Shown piece after piece: positions 6,909-15,119 of a stretch of 30,095 nucleotides of DNA. The stretch lies in IMG/VR virus record IMGVR_UViG_3300009551_001421, positions 1 to 30,095 of that record; one strand, 5' to 3'. The notes below the pieces were generated by a model, which ran no database searches, was not told the origin of the DNA, and was given only the letters and a program-made list of their open reading frames with translations. The stretch comes from a virus. The translations under genes and the position numbers were made by a program. Every line of letters begins with the position of its first letter. Positions within the stretch are counted from its first letter, which is position 1.

Positions 6909-6909
6909 A
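6881..6909 (-). promoter_or_regulatory. Early-operon sigma70 promoter
   Basis: On the minus strand TTGACG (6909-6904) is followed by a 17-bp spacer and TATATT (6886-6881), close to consensus at both hexamers with optimal spacing. The expected start of transcription is around 6874, giving a leader of about 30 nt to the first early gene. It lies in the short gap between the divergent repressor and early genes. Confidence 0.75.
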
Positions 6910-6921
6910 GAGTTTTTCAAT

Positions 6922-7380
6922 ATGGAATTAAATACATTCGGCGAGCGATTGAAGAGCGAGCGCAATAGGCTTGGCCTTTCGCAAGAAGCATTCGCTGCAG
7001 TTGGCGGCGTCAAAAAATTGGCCCAAATTTCTTACGAACAAGGGAAGACACTTCCTGACATCGGTTTTATGGTGGCGGTATCAAAGATCGGCGTCGATGT
7101 CACTTACGTTATGTTTGGGGTGCCTACCCCTGGAGCGATGTCGGCTGAGGAGGATCAGTTATTAAGTGGTTTCCGGAAACTTGATCTGATGGGCAAAGTA
7201 CGAGTACTAGGCGTTATCGAAGGCGCGGTTCCGCAAGAAAAAACCAAGTCGCGACATGTCGTTTCGATTGGAGGCAGTGTCGGCCATCAGGTCAACGGCG
7301 ATGTCTATGGGACCGTCAACAATGGAGATACGCCCGGCAAGGTAAAAGCCGCTCGCGTGAAGGCAGAAAAGAAAAAGTAA
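6922..7380 (+). CDS. XRE-family prophage repressor
   Basis: Likely lysogeny repressor of the early operon, 152 aa. An N-terminal helix-turn-helix of the Cro/C1 type spans about residues 5-65 (FGERLKSERNRLGLSQEAFA... ending near YVMFG). There is no S24/LexA peptidase domain, so RecA-driven self-cleavage is not expected, as for P2 C protein. The C-terminus carries a glycine/valine-rich stretch, SIGGSVGHQVNGDVYGTVNN (115-134), then a lysine-rich tail. It is transcribed divergently from the early operon. Its own promoter is weak by eye (TATAGT at 6883-6888) and overlaps the operator, allowing autoregulation. Confidence 0.85.
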   Translation: MELNTFGERLKSERNRLGLSQEAFAAVGGVKKLAQISYEQGKTLPDIGFMVAVSKIGVDVTYVMFGVPTPGAMSAEEDQLLSGFRKLDLMGKVRVLGVIEGAVPQEKTKSRHVVSIGGSVGHQVNGDVYGTVNNGDTPGKVKAARVKAEKKK

Positions 7381-7471
7381 AAGAGTGTGTAGTTGGGCAT
7401 AGCCCGTGTCGAGCTCATATCTGATTGCTCGCGTAACACGTAGTGGGTATTTAAGCGTTATTGGGGAAGTA

Positions 7472-8167
7472 ATGGAGCACAAGTTAAATGTTGAAGGGGA
7501 AGTCGTTCATCTGGTTAATGGTAGCGTTCATGAAGCACCACAACTGAGTAGTGTGGTTACTCTAAATCTGCTGGGTGATAACAAGAAGGTAGAAACTCTG
7601 ACTCAACTTCAGCGCCGCACCATCGCCGATTTAATTGATCAACTTTGCGCGAAGACTGGCGAGGAACCGTTAGCGCTGTATCGCATAATCTTGACGGATT
7701 TCGGTGCGACAAAAATGAAATTCATGCCGCGTGAAAAGTATCCACAGGTGAAGGCTCAAATTAATCAGTGGATCGCCGAGGCTAAACAGGGAAATGAATC
7801 TCTAGAAAAAGGCACGGTGCCAAGCGGCCCCGCAGTCTCTAAAAGTTCGCCACCCGAAGAGCCCACTCCTCCCGCCGTATCCCCACCTATTTGCTACGCC
7901 TGTGCCGAGAAAGACATTGGGTATATGCGCTTACAGCGAAGCACTCGCGGCCTATGGATCTTGGTCATCCTCCTCGCTTCGATATGCGGATGGTTGCTCT
8001 ACAAAATGCCTGCGCCGGTTGAGCCGGAGCAGGTTGCAGACAATAGCTGCTATTTCGAAGGCAAGGCTTATTCGCGTGGCGGCTCCATCAAAGTGGATGG
8101 CGATCTGATCAAGGAATGCATTTACGACGTGACGACCGGCAAATCATTTTGGTCGAAGCCACGATAG
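7472..8167 (+). CDS. Membrane-anchored protein with ORF6C-like N-terminal domain
   Basis: A 231-aa protein beginning at an ATG preceded by GGGGAAG; a GTG at 7406 would add 22 residues. Segments: a short GEVVHLVNGSV element (9-19) resembling one in the neighbouring repressor; a helical domain about 43-101 (LTQLQRRTIADLIDQL... MKFMPREKYPQVKAQINQWI) that looks like the ORF6C-type C-terminal domain of phage antirepressors; a proline-rich linker; C141-x2-C144; a transmembrane helix about 160-178; and an extracytoplasmic tail with paired cysteines (CYFEGKAYSRGGSI) recalling DUF1496. It may be a lysogenic-conversion or membrane-tethered regulator. It ends with no gap against gene D, which converges on it, and no terminator is visible between them. 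Confidence 0.6.
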   Translation: MEHKLNVEGEVVHLVNGSVHEAPQLSSVVTLNLLGDNKKVETLTQLQRRTIADLIDQLCAKTGEEPLALYRIILTDFGATKMKFMPREKYPQVKAQINQWIAEAKQGNESLEKGTVPSGPAVSKSSPPEEPTPPAVSPPICYACAEKDIGYMRLQRSTRGLWILVILLASICGWLLYKMPAPVEPEQVADNSCYFEGKAYSRGGSIKVDGDLIKECIYDVTTGKSFWSKPR

Positions 8168-9397
8168 TCAATCCGCGTTGTTCTCCGCGATGATCTCGCG
8201 GACCTCTTTGATTTTGGCCCACTCCAGGGCTGCAGCACGGTTGGCACTTTGCTTGGTAGCGTAGGTCCGTTTCAGCGTCTTGGCGTTGTCCGCCTTTCCT
8301 GCCAGCTCGGTGCCCTTGCTGTTTTTCTTCTTCGCTTTGTCGTGCCATTCCGCCTTCACGCCGGTGATGCCTTCCTCCGGATCGTGATCAAGCTCGCGCT
8401 CTGTATCGGCTGCCTCAGATTTCGTTTCGAATTCGATGCGTGTAGTAAACCCGTTGCCGCTGATGGAATGCGTGACGGTTTTCGATAGCCATTCCGTGGC
8501 ATCGATATCTGCCTTGAATCCCGAAACCACTACAGGCGATTGCGGCATGATGCTGGCATCGCCGAGCGCAAGCTGCATCTCGAAAGTAGCCAAGCCACGT
8601 TCAATGCGCTGCCACTCGGCCACAGCGGCAGCACGCGCATCTGCCTCATTCGCAAACGTGGTGCGCAAGCGCTTGCTGTTGCCAGCCTGGCCCGCGACGA
8701 CACTACGGCGTCGTCCGTATTTCTCGTCCATCCAGAAAGCGCGAACGCCGCTATACGCATCGGATTCCGAGCTGTGATATCGGTGCTGGTCCCCCAGCGC
8801 ACGCACCACCTTCACCACTGGCAGCGGCTTGCCGCTGGCAGTGTGGCTCTCGTTGATCGGCATGAACAGCAACGTGTCATTTTTCACCGTGGCCACCGCG
8901 TCATATTTCTTGCCCAGGCGGCGCAGTAGTGCGGAATCGCTCTCATGCGTCTGGTCCAGGTGCTTGATGGCGATGCCGCGCAGGCCGGCCGAGATACCGG
9001 ACGCCAGGCCATTGCCGGCAGCGATGGCATCCACCACGGCGCCGAGCGTGGTCTCATGGAAGCTGCGGTCGCGCTGCTGGCGAAACGCGTCAATCATGCT
9101 GGCCGACCTGGCGCGAATGGTGAGCCGGTCCGGCGCACCGCTATGCTCCACCTCAGAGACCACAAACGCGCCCTTGTCCACCAGCGGCGAACCGAGCCAG
9201 CCAAGCGCAAAGTTCAGCTTGGCGCCCTTGGGCGGTATCTTCAGCTTGCCGTCGGCGTCGTCCAGCTCGATGTCCAGTTGATCGGCTTCATCACCCCGGC
9301 ACTCGCGCAAGGTGATGCTCATGAGCCTGTCGGAGACAGGGCGGCTGATGTCCTTTTCCTCGATGACAATGCGGAAGGCTGGCGCGGTGGTGGTCAT
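8168..9397 (-). CDS. D: Tail hub protein / late control gene D
   Basis: Baseplate hub at the tail tip, homologous to P2 gpD and structurally related to T4 gp27/VgrG; 409 aa against about 387 in P2. Typical features are the opening PAFRIVIEEKDIS, a domain about 60-160 with RLGKKYDAVATVKNDTLLF, and the lysine/alanine-rich C-terminus with a YATKQSANRAAALEWAKI stretch. It is the last gene of the V-D late operon and its ATG overlaps the stop of U (ATGA). Unlike P2, ogr does not follow it. Confidence 0.93.
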   Translation of the reverse strand: MTTTAPAFRIVIEEKDISRPVSDRLMSITLRECRGDEADQLDIELDDADGKLKIPPKGAKLNFALGWLGSPLVDKGAFVVSEVEHSGAPDRLTIRARSASMIDAFRQQRDRSFHETTLGAVVDAIAAGNGLASGISAGLRGIAIKHLDQTHESDSALLRRLGKKYDAVATVKNDTLLFMPINESHTASGKPLPVVKVVRALGDQHRYHSSESDAYSGVRAFWMDEKYGRRRSVVAGQAGNSKRLRTTFANEADARAAAVAEWQRIERGLATFEMQLALGDASIMPQSPVVVSGFKADIDATEWLSKTVTHSISGNGFTTRIEFETKSEAADTERELDHDPEEGITGVKAEWHDKAKKKNSKGTELAGKADNAKTLKRTYATKQSANRAAALEWAKIKEVREIIAENNAD

Positions 9398-9945
9398 TGG
9401 CCAGTCCCTCCGAACTTACCGACGATGCCACCGACCGTGGATTTAACGCCATCGATGGCACTGCCGACCACGTCGCGCGCCTTGTCCGCGATGCTGTTCG
9501 TGACGCCGTCGATGTCCACCATGTTGCGCAGATCCGAGATATCGCCCAGTCCGAGCGACGACAGCACACTGTCGTCTGTGCGCTTCAACTTGATGGTGAA
9601 TTCGATGCGCTTGGCATCGCCGTCGCCATCCAGCACCGTGCGACCCTCGTCCATGCTCTCGATCACATAAGAACCATAAATGCGCCCGGTTCCCTGGATC
9701 AGGAACCAGCTCTTGCCCGTATCAGCCATCAGGCGCAGCGCGTCCAGCGAGAACGCACTTCCAGTCAGCTCGGGTGCAATCCAGCCCGACAAGGTAATGG
9801 TGTCATCTCCCTTGCCGGTGAACTGCACCGCATCGCGCCGGCCCACGCGCGAATTGCTGGCGAACTTCCATTGCGTCTGCCGCTGTAGCTCTTGATAGGC
9901 CAGCGTGGGCAAGCTGAACACGAACATTCCCAAGACCATCATCAT
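9394..9945 (-). CDS. U: Tail terminator-like protein gpU
   Basis: P2 gpU family tail protein, needed for tail completion; 183 aa from the ATG at 9945 (P2 about 159). Family hallmarks are the N-terminal LGMFVFSLPTLAYQELQR, SNSRVGRRDAVQFTG, TLSGWIAPELTG and IYGSYVIES. AAGGAAAA precedes a run of three ATG codons, so the start could be 9945, 9942 or 9939; an upstream ATG at 9966 would overlap the T stop and is less likely. The C-terminal extension is rich in glycine and aspartate. Confidence 0.9.
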   Translation of the reverse strand: MMMVLGMFVFSLPTLAYQELQRQTQWKFASNSRVGRRDAVQFTGKGDDTITLSGWIAPELTGSAFSLDALRLMADTGKSWFLIQGTGRIYGSYVIESMDEGRTVLDGDGDAKRIEFTIKLKRTDDSVLSSLGLGDISDLRNMVDIDGVTNSIADKARDVVGSAIDGVKSTVGGIVGKFGGTGQ

Positions 9946-9956
9946 GACGTTTTTCC

Positions 9957-12581
9957 TTAATCCCAATCTGCAAGGTTCGAGCGCTGGCGCGACGCCTTCA
10001 TGCGGTCGCGACGGTCCAGCTCGGCGGCTACCGCACGGGCGATGGCTTGCTCATCCATGCCGGGCGTCGGCTGGATGATGATTTGCACGGTATCGCCCTC
10101 GTAGACGACGGGCTGCGCACTGCCACCGCTGATCGGCGGCCGGCTATCGAAGGCCATCGCCGGCACGCTGCCGGCGCCAATGGCCACGGCCGCACCAGCG
10201 CTGGCCAGCTTGCCCGCCAGGCTGCTGACCGTAGACAGCGGCCCGTCCTGGCCACGGTTCAAGCCCACGGCAAGGCCTTGCATGGTGTAGTCGCCCAGCT
10301 CTGCAAAGACCCGGCTCGGGCTATGAATATCGAGCTTTTCCTTGAACCAGCCTATAACGCTGGCCCCGGCGCCCAGCACCGCATCCTTGACGGCGCCGAT
10401 GCCGCTGGTGATCCCATTGACCAGGCCGCGCAGGATCATGGCGCCGAACTCGGTAAATTTGGCCGGCAGCTCGATACCGAACCAGCTCATGACGCCGGCG
10501 AACGCCTGATAGAACAGACCCACCGGCGACCAATTTAAGATCAGCGCACCAATGCCGGCCAGGCCGCCCGCGAAGGCGCCGCGCACCTGCCGCCATAGGT
10601 TGCCGAAGAAGCTGGCAATGGGTTCCCAATTCCGGTACAGCAGATAGGCAGCGGCGGCAATGGCGGTCACCGCCAGGCCAATGGGGTTCATCAGGAAGAT
10701 CCGCCCCAGCCACATGAAGACCGTGCCGATGCCGCGCAGGATCGGCATGAGCAAATTCCCCTGCAGTCCAATCTTGGCAAACAGGACGTGCAACATGGCG
10801 TAGGGGCCGATGACGGACGCCAGGGCCAGCATCAGCGGCCCCATCACTACCATGATGGCGGCGATGGCACTGAAACCCACAATCATGGCTTTGGCCGTGG
10901 CCGGGTTGCGCTCCATGAAGCCGGTCAGCGCCTGGACGGCATTGGCGGCCATCTGCAGGCCAGAGGCGTAGAGCGGCAGAATCTTGGTGCCCAGCTCCAA
11001 TTTCAAATCCGCCACCTTGGCCAGGGTTTCCAGTTCCTTGCCGCTGGCCGTGTCCCGGCCGAGCTTGTCGAGCTCGTCGATGTTGGCGGCGCCCCGGTTC
11101 AATTTCTCATTCTTGTGGATCTGCGTGCGCTGCTGGTACATGGTCGAGAAGAGCTGCGCCGCCGTGCGGTTCGAGAAGATCCCACCGATGGCATCGAGGA
11201 TGCCCTTTTCATCGGTGATGCCCTTGCTGGCCAACTGCGGCAGGAGAACTTTCTCCATCCATTCGAATTGATTCTCGCGGAACAGATCCGCGCCCTTGAT
11301 GGCGCCAGGATTCAGGAAGGAAACCTGGCCGGCCTTGTCATGCTTCACCTTGGATTGGTCGCCGATCAGGCCCAGGTCCGACAGCATGGCAATGGAACGC
11401 TTGGTGGTGCGGCCCTGGTACAGGTTTTGGTAAGCGCTCATCATCGAGGTGCCGACCCGGTTGCCGCCCATTTCCTGCACCAGGGATTCGAGCTGGTAAT
11501 AGAAGGCTTCGTCCTTGATGCCCTTGGCCGCAATACCGCCGGTCTTGATCAGGTTCAACCACTCGCCCGGACCGACGCGGCCGCCCGTGGCAGTCAGCAC
11601 CTGCTGCACCATATTGGCCTGCTTGGAGAACGTACCAATGTCCTTGGTGCCGTTGCGCATTTCGATGACCTTGAGCATGTCCATGAACTTGCGCTCGTTC
11701 TCGGCGCCCTCGGCCTCCCCATAGAAGGCGTGATTGCCGAATTTCATCTTGGCCATCATCGGCGCGACCATTTCGGCGTGGTGCGTGTCGCCAAAGGCCG
11801 TAATGCCATCGCGCAGCAACTGCAGATTGTCGAGCTGGCTGGTGCCGTAGGTTTTCATGTCGCGCGCGAACTTGATCGCCTCGGCGGTCGCCGCCGGTCC
11901 CAGGCCGAGCGCACGCACGCGGCCGTTCTCGGTTTCGTAGTGTTTGGCTTCTTTCAAGCCGGCCAGCATCGGCGCGCCCATGGCAGCACCGCTGGCCGTG
12001 GCACCCACGCCGGCCGCTGCCAGGCCGCCTGCCGTACTGCGCAGCTTGTCGGCGCGCTGGCGCGCATTGGCCATGACTTGCTGCTGACGATTGCTGGCGG
12101 CCAGCTTCTTTTGCTGGTCGGCCAATTCGGCGTTGGTGGCGGCGATACTGTTCTTGAGCCAGGTCTGCGCATTGGCGAGCTGGCGCGCGCCAATGCCGGC
12201 ATCGCCCAGGCGTTCGCGCAAGGCACGATACTGCGTGCTTTGCCGCATGCTGGCGTCCTGCAGCGACTTGACGCTGCGCACCGCTGCATTGAATTCGCGC
12301 GTCATGGCGCGGGTAGGGTTCTCGGTGGCCTTCATCCTGGCCGCCAGCTCGGACACACGCTGCTGCGCGGTGGCCAGTTCGGCATTCGTCTTGCGCATGC
12401 CCTGATGCAGGTCACGCAGGCCGTTGAGGTCGCTCTGTTGCTTGTTCAGCTCCCGCAGGCGGTCGCTGGTGTCTTTCAGTGCTTTGCCGGTGTCACGGGC
12501 GCCGCCGGCAATCTTCTTCAGCGGGGCGGTGATTTTCTCCATCATAGAGAACACCACCTGCATTTTCAGTTCATTTGCCAT
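9957..12581 (-). CDS. T: Tail tape-measure protein gpT
   Basis: Tape measure that fixes tail length and probably assists DNA passage through the membrane; 874 aa (P2 about 815). Residues 1-180 are coiled coil (RLRELNKQQSDLNGLRDLHQ and similar heptads). About 180-215 is alanine/glycine-rich (GLAAAGVGATASGAAMGAPM). Two hydrophobic regions lie around 559-597 and 627-650. The C-terminus has the SPSRVFAELGDYTMQGLAVG motif common in tape measures. The ATG directly follows the TAA of the E' frame, so it is coupled to the frameshifted chaperone gene as in most tailed phages. Confidence 0.95.
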   Translation of the reverse strand: MANELKMQVVFSMMEKITAPLKKIAGGARDTGKALKDTSDRLRELNKQQSDLNGLRDLHQGMRKTNAELATAQQRVSELAARMKATENPTRAMTREFNAAVRSVKSLQDASMRQSTQYRALRERLGDAGIGARQLANAQTWLKNSIAATNAELADQQKKLAASNRQQQVMANARQRADKLRSTAGGLAAAGVGATASGAAMGAPMLAGLKEAKHYETENGRVRALGLGPAATAEAIKFARDMKTYGTSQLDNLQLLRDGITAFGDTHHAEMVAPMMAKMKFGNHAFYGEAEGAENERKFMDMLKVIEMRNGTKDIGTFSKQANMVQQVLTATGGRVGPGEWLNLIKTGGIAAKGIKDEAFYYQLESLVQEMGGNRVGTSMMSAYQNLYQGRTTKRSIAMLSDLGLIGDQSKVKHDKAGQVSFLNPGAIKGADLFRENQFEWMEKVLLPQLASKGITDEKGILDAIGGIFSNRTAAQLFSTMYQQRTQIHKNEKLNRGAANIDELDKLGRDTASGKELETLAKVADLKLELGTKILPLYASGLQMAANAVQALTGFMERNPATAKAMIVGFSAIAAIMVVMGPLMLALASVIGPYAMLHVLFAKIGLQGNLLMPILRGIGTVFMWLGRIFLMNPIGLAVTAIAAAAYLLYRNWEPIASFFGNLWRQVRGAFAGGLAGIGALILNWSPVGLFYQAFAGVMSWFGIELPAKFTEFGAMILRGLVNGITSGIGAVKDAVLGAGASVIGWFKEKLDIHSPSRVFAELGDYTMQGLAVGLNRGQDGPLSTVSSLAGKLASAGAAVAIGAGSVPAMAFDSRPPISGGSAQPVVYEGDTVQIIIQPTPGMDEQAIARAVAAELDRRDRMKASRQRSNLADWD

Positions 12582-13027
12582 TTATTCCGCCCCGCTTCTT
12601 ACTCGCGCGCGCTCGCGCCACTTCATGAGGTCTGCCAGTTCCAAGTCCCCCATCGCGGACGGTGGCCAGTGGAATACCGTCGCGATGTCGGCCATGGCGT
12701 CTTCTACTTCGATTGGGAGACCAAGGCGCGGTCCGCCTTCGGTGCCAAAAAAACAGAGACCTCCATGCCGCACTTGATCAGGTCGGCCGGGTCCATGGCG
12801 GCCACATCGAACTGCGTCAGGGCGGGTTCGCTGATACGCGGCAACACTACCTGCAGGGCGCTCACGTTCATGTTCATGAGATCCATCAGGCTGACGCCGC
12901 GCAGGGCCCCGGACTTGGGACGGCGCAGGGTCAGTTCGCTGATTTGGGTATTGCCGCGCGTCAGCGGCTCGTCCAGCTCGATGACGACGGTTTCGATCTT
13001 GGTGGCGGGTGCGGTGGTGGTAGTCAT
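12582..13027 (-). CDS. E': Frameshift product gpE+E'
   Basis: A -1 shift at the heptamer at 12746-12752 joins the first 94 codons of E to a 54-codon downstream frame (GTEGGPRLGLP... ending KWRERARVRSGAE), giving about 148 aa, close to the 142 aa of P2 E+E'. The downstream part ends with the helical FHWPPSAMGDLELADLMKWR segment typical of these chaperones. The E' stop TAA abuts the T start codon. The coordinates describe a joined product, not one open frame. Confidence 0.85.
12704..13027 (-). CDS. E: Tail assembly chaperone gpE (zero frame)
   Basis: Short product of the two-frame tail assembly chaperone gene; 107 aa (P2 E about 91). It keeps the tape measure soluble during assembly. Recognisable by its position between tube FII and tape measure T and by segments IELDEPLTRGNTQISELTLRR and SEPALTQFDVAAMDPADLI. 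It ends shortly after a TTTTTTG slippery heptamer that redirects a fraction of ribosomes into E'. Confidence 0.9.
   Translation of the reverse strand: MTTTTAPATKIETVVIELDEPLTRGNTQISELTLRRPKSGALRGVSLMDLMNMNVSALQVVLPRISEPALTQFDVAAMDPADLIKCGMEVSVFLAPKADRALVSQSK
12746..12752 (-). promoter_or_regulatory. Programmed -1 frameshift slippery site
   Basis: The minus strand carries seven T then GG (12753-12745). In the E frame the heptamer reads T TTT TTG, the same slippery sequence I know from P2 E/E'. The codons before it are GTT and TTT, and the -1 frame stays open to the T start codon. No obvious downstream pseudoknot was identified by eye. Confidence 0.85.
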
Positions 13028-13083
13028 GGTGTTTCCTTGTGAGATAGGGAATAGGGAGAGCCAGGCGGCGTGCCGCCTGGCCG

Positions 13084-13593
13084 TTACAGACCGATGGCCT
13101 TGCGGATGTCGGCGCGGCGATCTTCACCGCCGACGATCTCGATGCCGTTCATGAAGTCGAAATCGAAGATCACCTCGTTGTCGATGGTGAGCTTGTAGGC
13201 GCTGAGCGGCATGCTGAACTTGTGCGAGGTATCGTCGCCCACCTTGGCATTGCCCATATCCACTTCTTTGTAGCGGCCGCGCACGGTGATTTCCACCGCC
13301 TGCACGGAACCGTCATCGTCGTTCTGGTAAGCGCCTGCGAAGCGCAGTTGCACGGCACCGTGGGACTTGGCCGCGTATTGCTTCAGGGCTTCCTTGACCA
13401 GGCCGCCGGCGGTCCACTCCAGCTGGATGGCTTCCTGGCCCAGGTCCACCGACACGGGGCCGGACATCCCGCCCGCGCGGTATTCTTCCATCTTGCGCGA
13501 CAGCTTCGGCAAGGTCACCTCAGTGGCCATGCCGGCAAAGCTGATGCCGTTCTCGAACAGGTTGAAATCCTTCAGTTTGTGGGGCATGCCCAT
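13084..13593 (-). CDS. FII: Major tail tube protein gpFII
   Basis: Inner tail tube subunit; 169 aa (P2 FII 172). Conserved stretches are LPKLSRKMEEYRAGGMSGPV, VQLRFAGAYQNDD, VEITVRGR and the C-terminal IEIVGGEDRRADIRKAIGL. AGGAGC lies 5 nt before the ATG at 13593; a second ATG two codons later is the alternative start. It follows the sheath gene by 44 nt and precedes E. Confidence 0.96.
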   Translation of the reverse strand: MGMPHKLKDFNLFENGISFAGMATEVTLPKLSRKMEEYRAGGMSGPVSVDLGQEAIQLEWTAGGLVKEALKQYAAKSHGAVQLRFAGAYQNDDDGSVQAVEITVRGRYKEVDMGNAKVGDDTSHKFSMPLSAYKLTIDNEVIFDFDFMNGIEIVGGEDRRADIRKAIGL

Positions 13594-13637
13594 GTTTTGC
13601 TCCTATGATGTGAGGACGGGAGGCGGCCGGCTACCCA

Positions 13638-14813
13638 TTAGGCGGCGACGCGCGCGGCGAAGTCGGCCAGGTATTGGTCGGTAATGCGCTGCTGGAACAG
13701 CAGGTTTTCCACGGGCGGCACTGGCGTGTAGCCGTAGTCGATCACGAGCTGGCCGGCCTTCAAGGTTTCCTTTTCGTTGAACTGCTCGTCGAACCAAGCT
13801 TCACCGTCGATGATGTAGCCGCTGGCCTTCAAGGATCGGAACTTGGCATTGATGCTTGCCACCAGATCCTTGACGAGCGAGGGCGTCATCGGCAGGTCGA
13901 CATAGACCATATGCGCCTCGGCAATGGTGTCGGCCAGAACCTGTGCGGTGCGGGTGTAGTTCTCGAAGGGGAAGTAACCGCCCTGGATTTCGCAGGTGCG
14001 CGAGCCCCAGAAGCGGTAGCCGCTCATGTTGATGAGGGTGGTGACTTCCTTGGCATTGAGCACGCCCGCATCGGTGGCCGGGTCCTGCAGATCCCAGAAC
14101 ACGTCCCGGCTGATGCCTGTCGGGCCGCTCACCACCACGTTGGACAAGGTTTTGTGCCAGCCTGTCTGCTCGTCGATCTTGGCGCGCAGGCCCAGCGCGT
14201 AGGCCACGGCCGAGATACTGACGTCCGCGTTCGAGGTTGTGTCCCACGAGACGAATTCCGGCCAGATCAGCATGACCTCACGCTGGCCAAACTCCGCACG
14301 GTAGGCCGTGGCGGCCACCACTGTGGCGCAGTTCCAGCACGATGCGTAGACGAAGGCGCGCAAGGTCTGCGCCAGGGAGGCCAGTGCATTGGTCACCGCC
14401 TTGGTATCCAGGCCAGGCGCACCCAGGATACGCGGCTTGATGCCGAGCTTGGCTTGCGCCGCCAAGAGAGCTTTGGAACCGGTATAGCGGCCCTCGGCCG
14501 AGACGCCGCCGATGACCAGGCTGGTTTGCTCGGCTTCGTCGTCGCCTTCGGCCACGCGGACCAGCACCACCAGCGGTTTAGCTTGTGCCGCAATGGCTTC
14601 CAGCACGCGGCGCATGGTGCCGCGCTTGCCAGCCTTGGCCTGCGCCGCGACCACATTGGTAATCAGAACTGCGGTATCCAGCGGGAAGGCAACCGCATCC
14701 GCATCATCGGCCGTGACGATGACGCCGATGACGGCGGTGGAGATGGTACGGATGGGGCGCGTGCCTTCGTTGATTTCGATGACACGCGCGCCATGGTGAT
14801 AGTCAGCTGCCAT
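13638..14813 (-). CDS. FI: Contractile tail sheath protein gpFI
   Basis: Tail sheath subunit; 391 aa (P2 FI 396). N-terminus DYHHGARVIEINEGTRPIR, sheath segments VYVDLPMTPSLVKDLVASI and INMSGYRFWGSRTC, and the C-terminal ENLLFQQRITDQYLADF are typical of the family. AGGAG precedes the ATG at 14813; the longer frame to 14930 overlaps the upstream small gene and has a low-complexity basic start, so it is rejected. There is no room for a separate promoter like P2 PF, so the gene depends on the V promoter. Confidence 0.96.
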   Translation of the reverse strand: MAADYHHGARVIEINEGTRPIRTISTAVIGVIVTADDADAVAFPLDTAVLITNVVAAQAKAGKRGTMRRVLEAIAAQAKPLVVLVRVAEGDDEAEQTSLVIGGVSAEGRYTGSKALLAAQAKLGIKPRILGAPGLDTKAVTNALASLAQTLRAFVYASCWNCATVVAATAYRAEFGQREVMLIWPEFVSWDTTSNADVSISAVAYALGLRAKIDEQTGWHKTLSNVVVSGPTGISRDVFWDLQDPATDAGVLNAKEVTTLINMSGYRFWGSRTCEIQGGYFPFENYTRTAQVLADTIAEAHMVYVDLPMTPSLVKDLVASINAKFRSLKASGYIIDGEAWFDEQFNEKETLKAGQLVIDYGYTPVPPVENLLFQQRITDQYLADFAARVAA

Positions 14814-14838
14814 ATTGATAACTCCTAGTGAGTGCGGT

Positions 14839-15117
14839 TTAGGCTTGCGCCGGGGATTCTGCGGTCGGCTCTTCCGCCGGTTCGTCCGGCGCGGGAATTT
14901 CTTCGATGACCCACTCGCCGGCGGTGTCATATTCCGGATCCATCGGACGAAAGGGCGAGAGCCAGCGCGCGCGGTGTCCAGTCGGGATTTCCGGCACCGC
15001 CGTCTGCACCGCCTGATAAGGCACGTTGAGACGATCCTCCATTGGGAAGGGGTAGGCAGTCACGGTATGCAGAAAAACGCCGTTGTCGTCGGTCTGGTAG
15101 CAAGTAATCGGGGGCAT
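14839..15117 (-). CDS. Small tail-fibre-associated protein, 92 aa
   Basis: Lies 2 nt after the tail fibre stop, in the position of the fibre assembly gene G of P2 but much shorter. The sequence (MPPITCYQTDDNGVFLHTVT... HRARWLSPFRPMDPEYDTAGEW, acidic proline/glutamate tail) looks like the N-terminal part of short tail-fibre chaperone-like proteins. An assembly role for the fibre is inferred from position; no catalytic or binding motif is seen. Confidence 0.65.
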   Translation of the reverse strand: MPPITCYQTDDNGVFLHTVTAYPFPMEDRLNVPYQAVQTAVPEIPTGHRARWLSPFRPMDPEYDTAGEWVIEEIPAPDEPAEEPTAESPAQA

Positions 15118-15119
15118 GA

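Noticed and set aside
10788-13154. 788-codon plus-strand frame opposite the tape measure and E genes
   Set aside because: GC-rich antisense frame covering several clear minus-strand genes; composition (Gly/His/Gln/Arg-rich) is that of a shadow.
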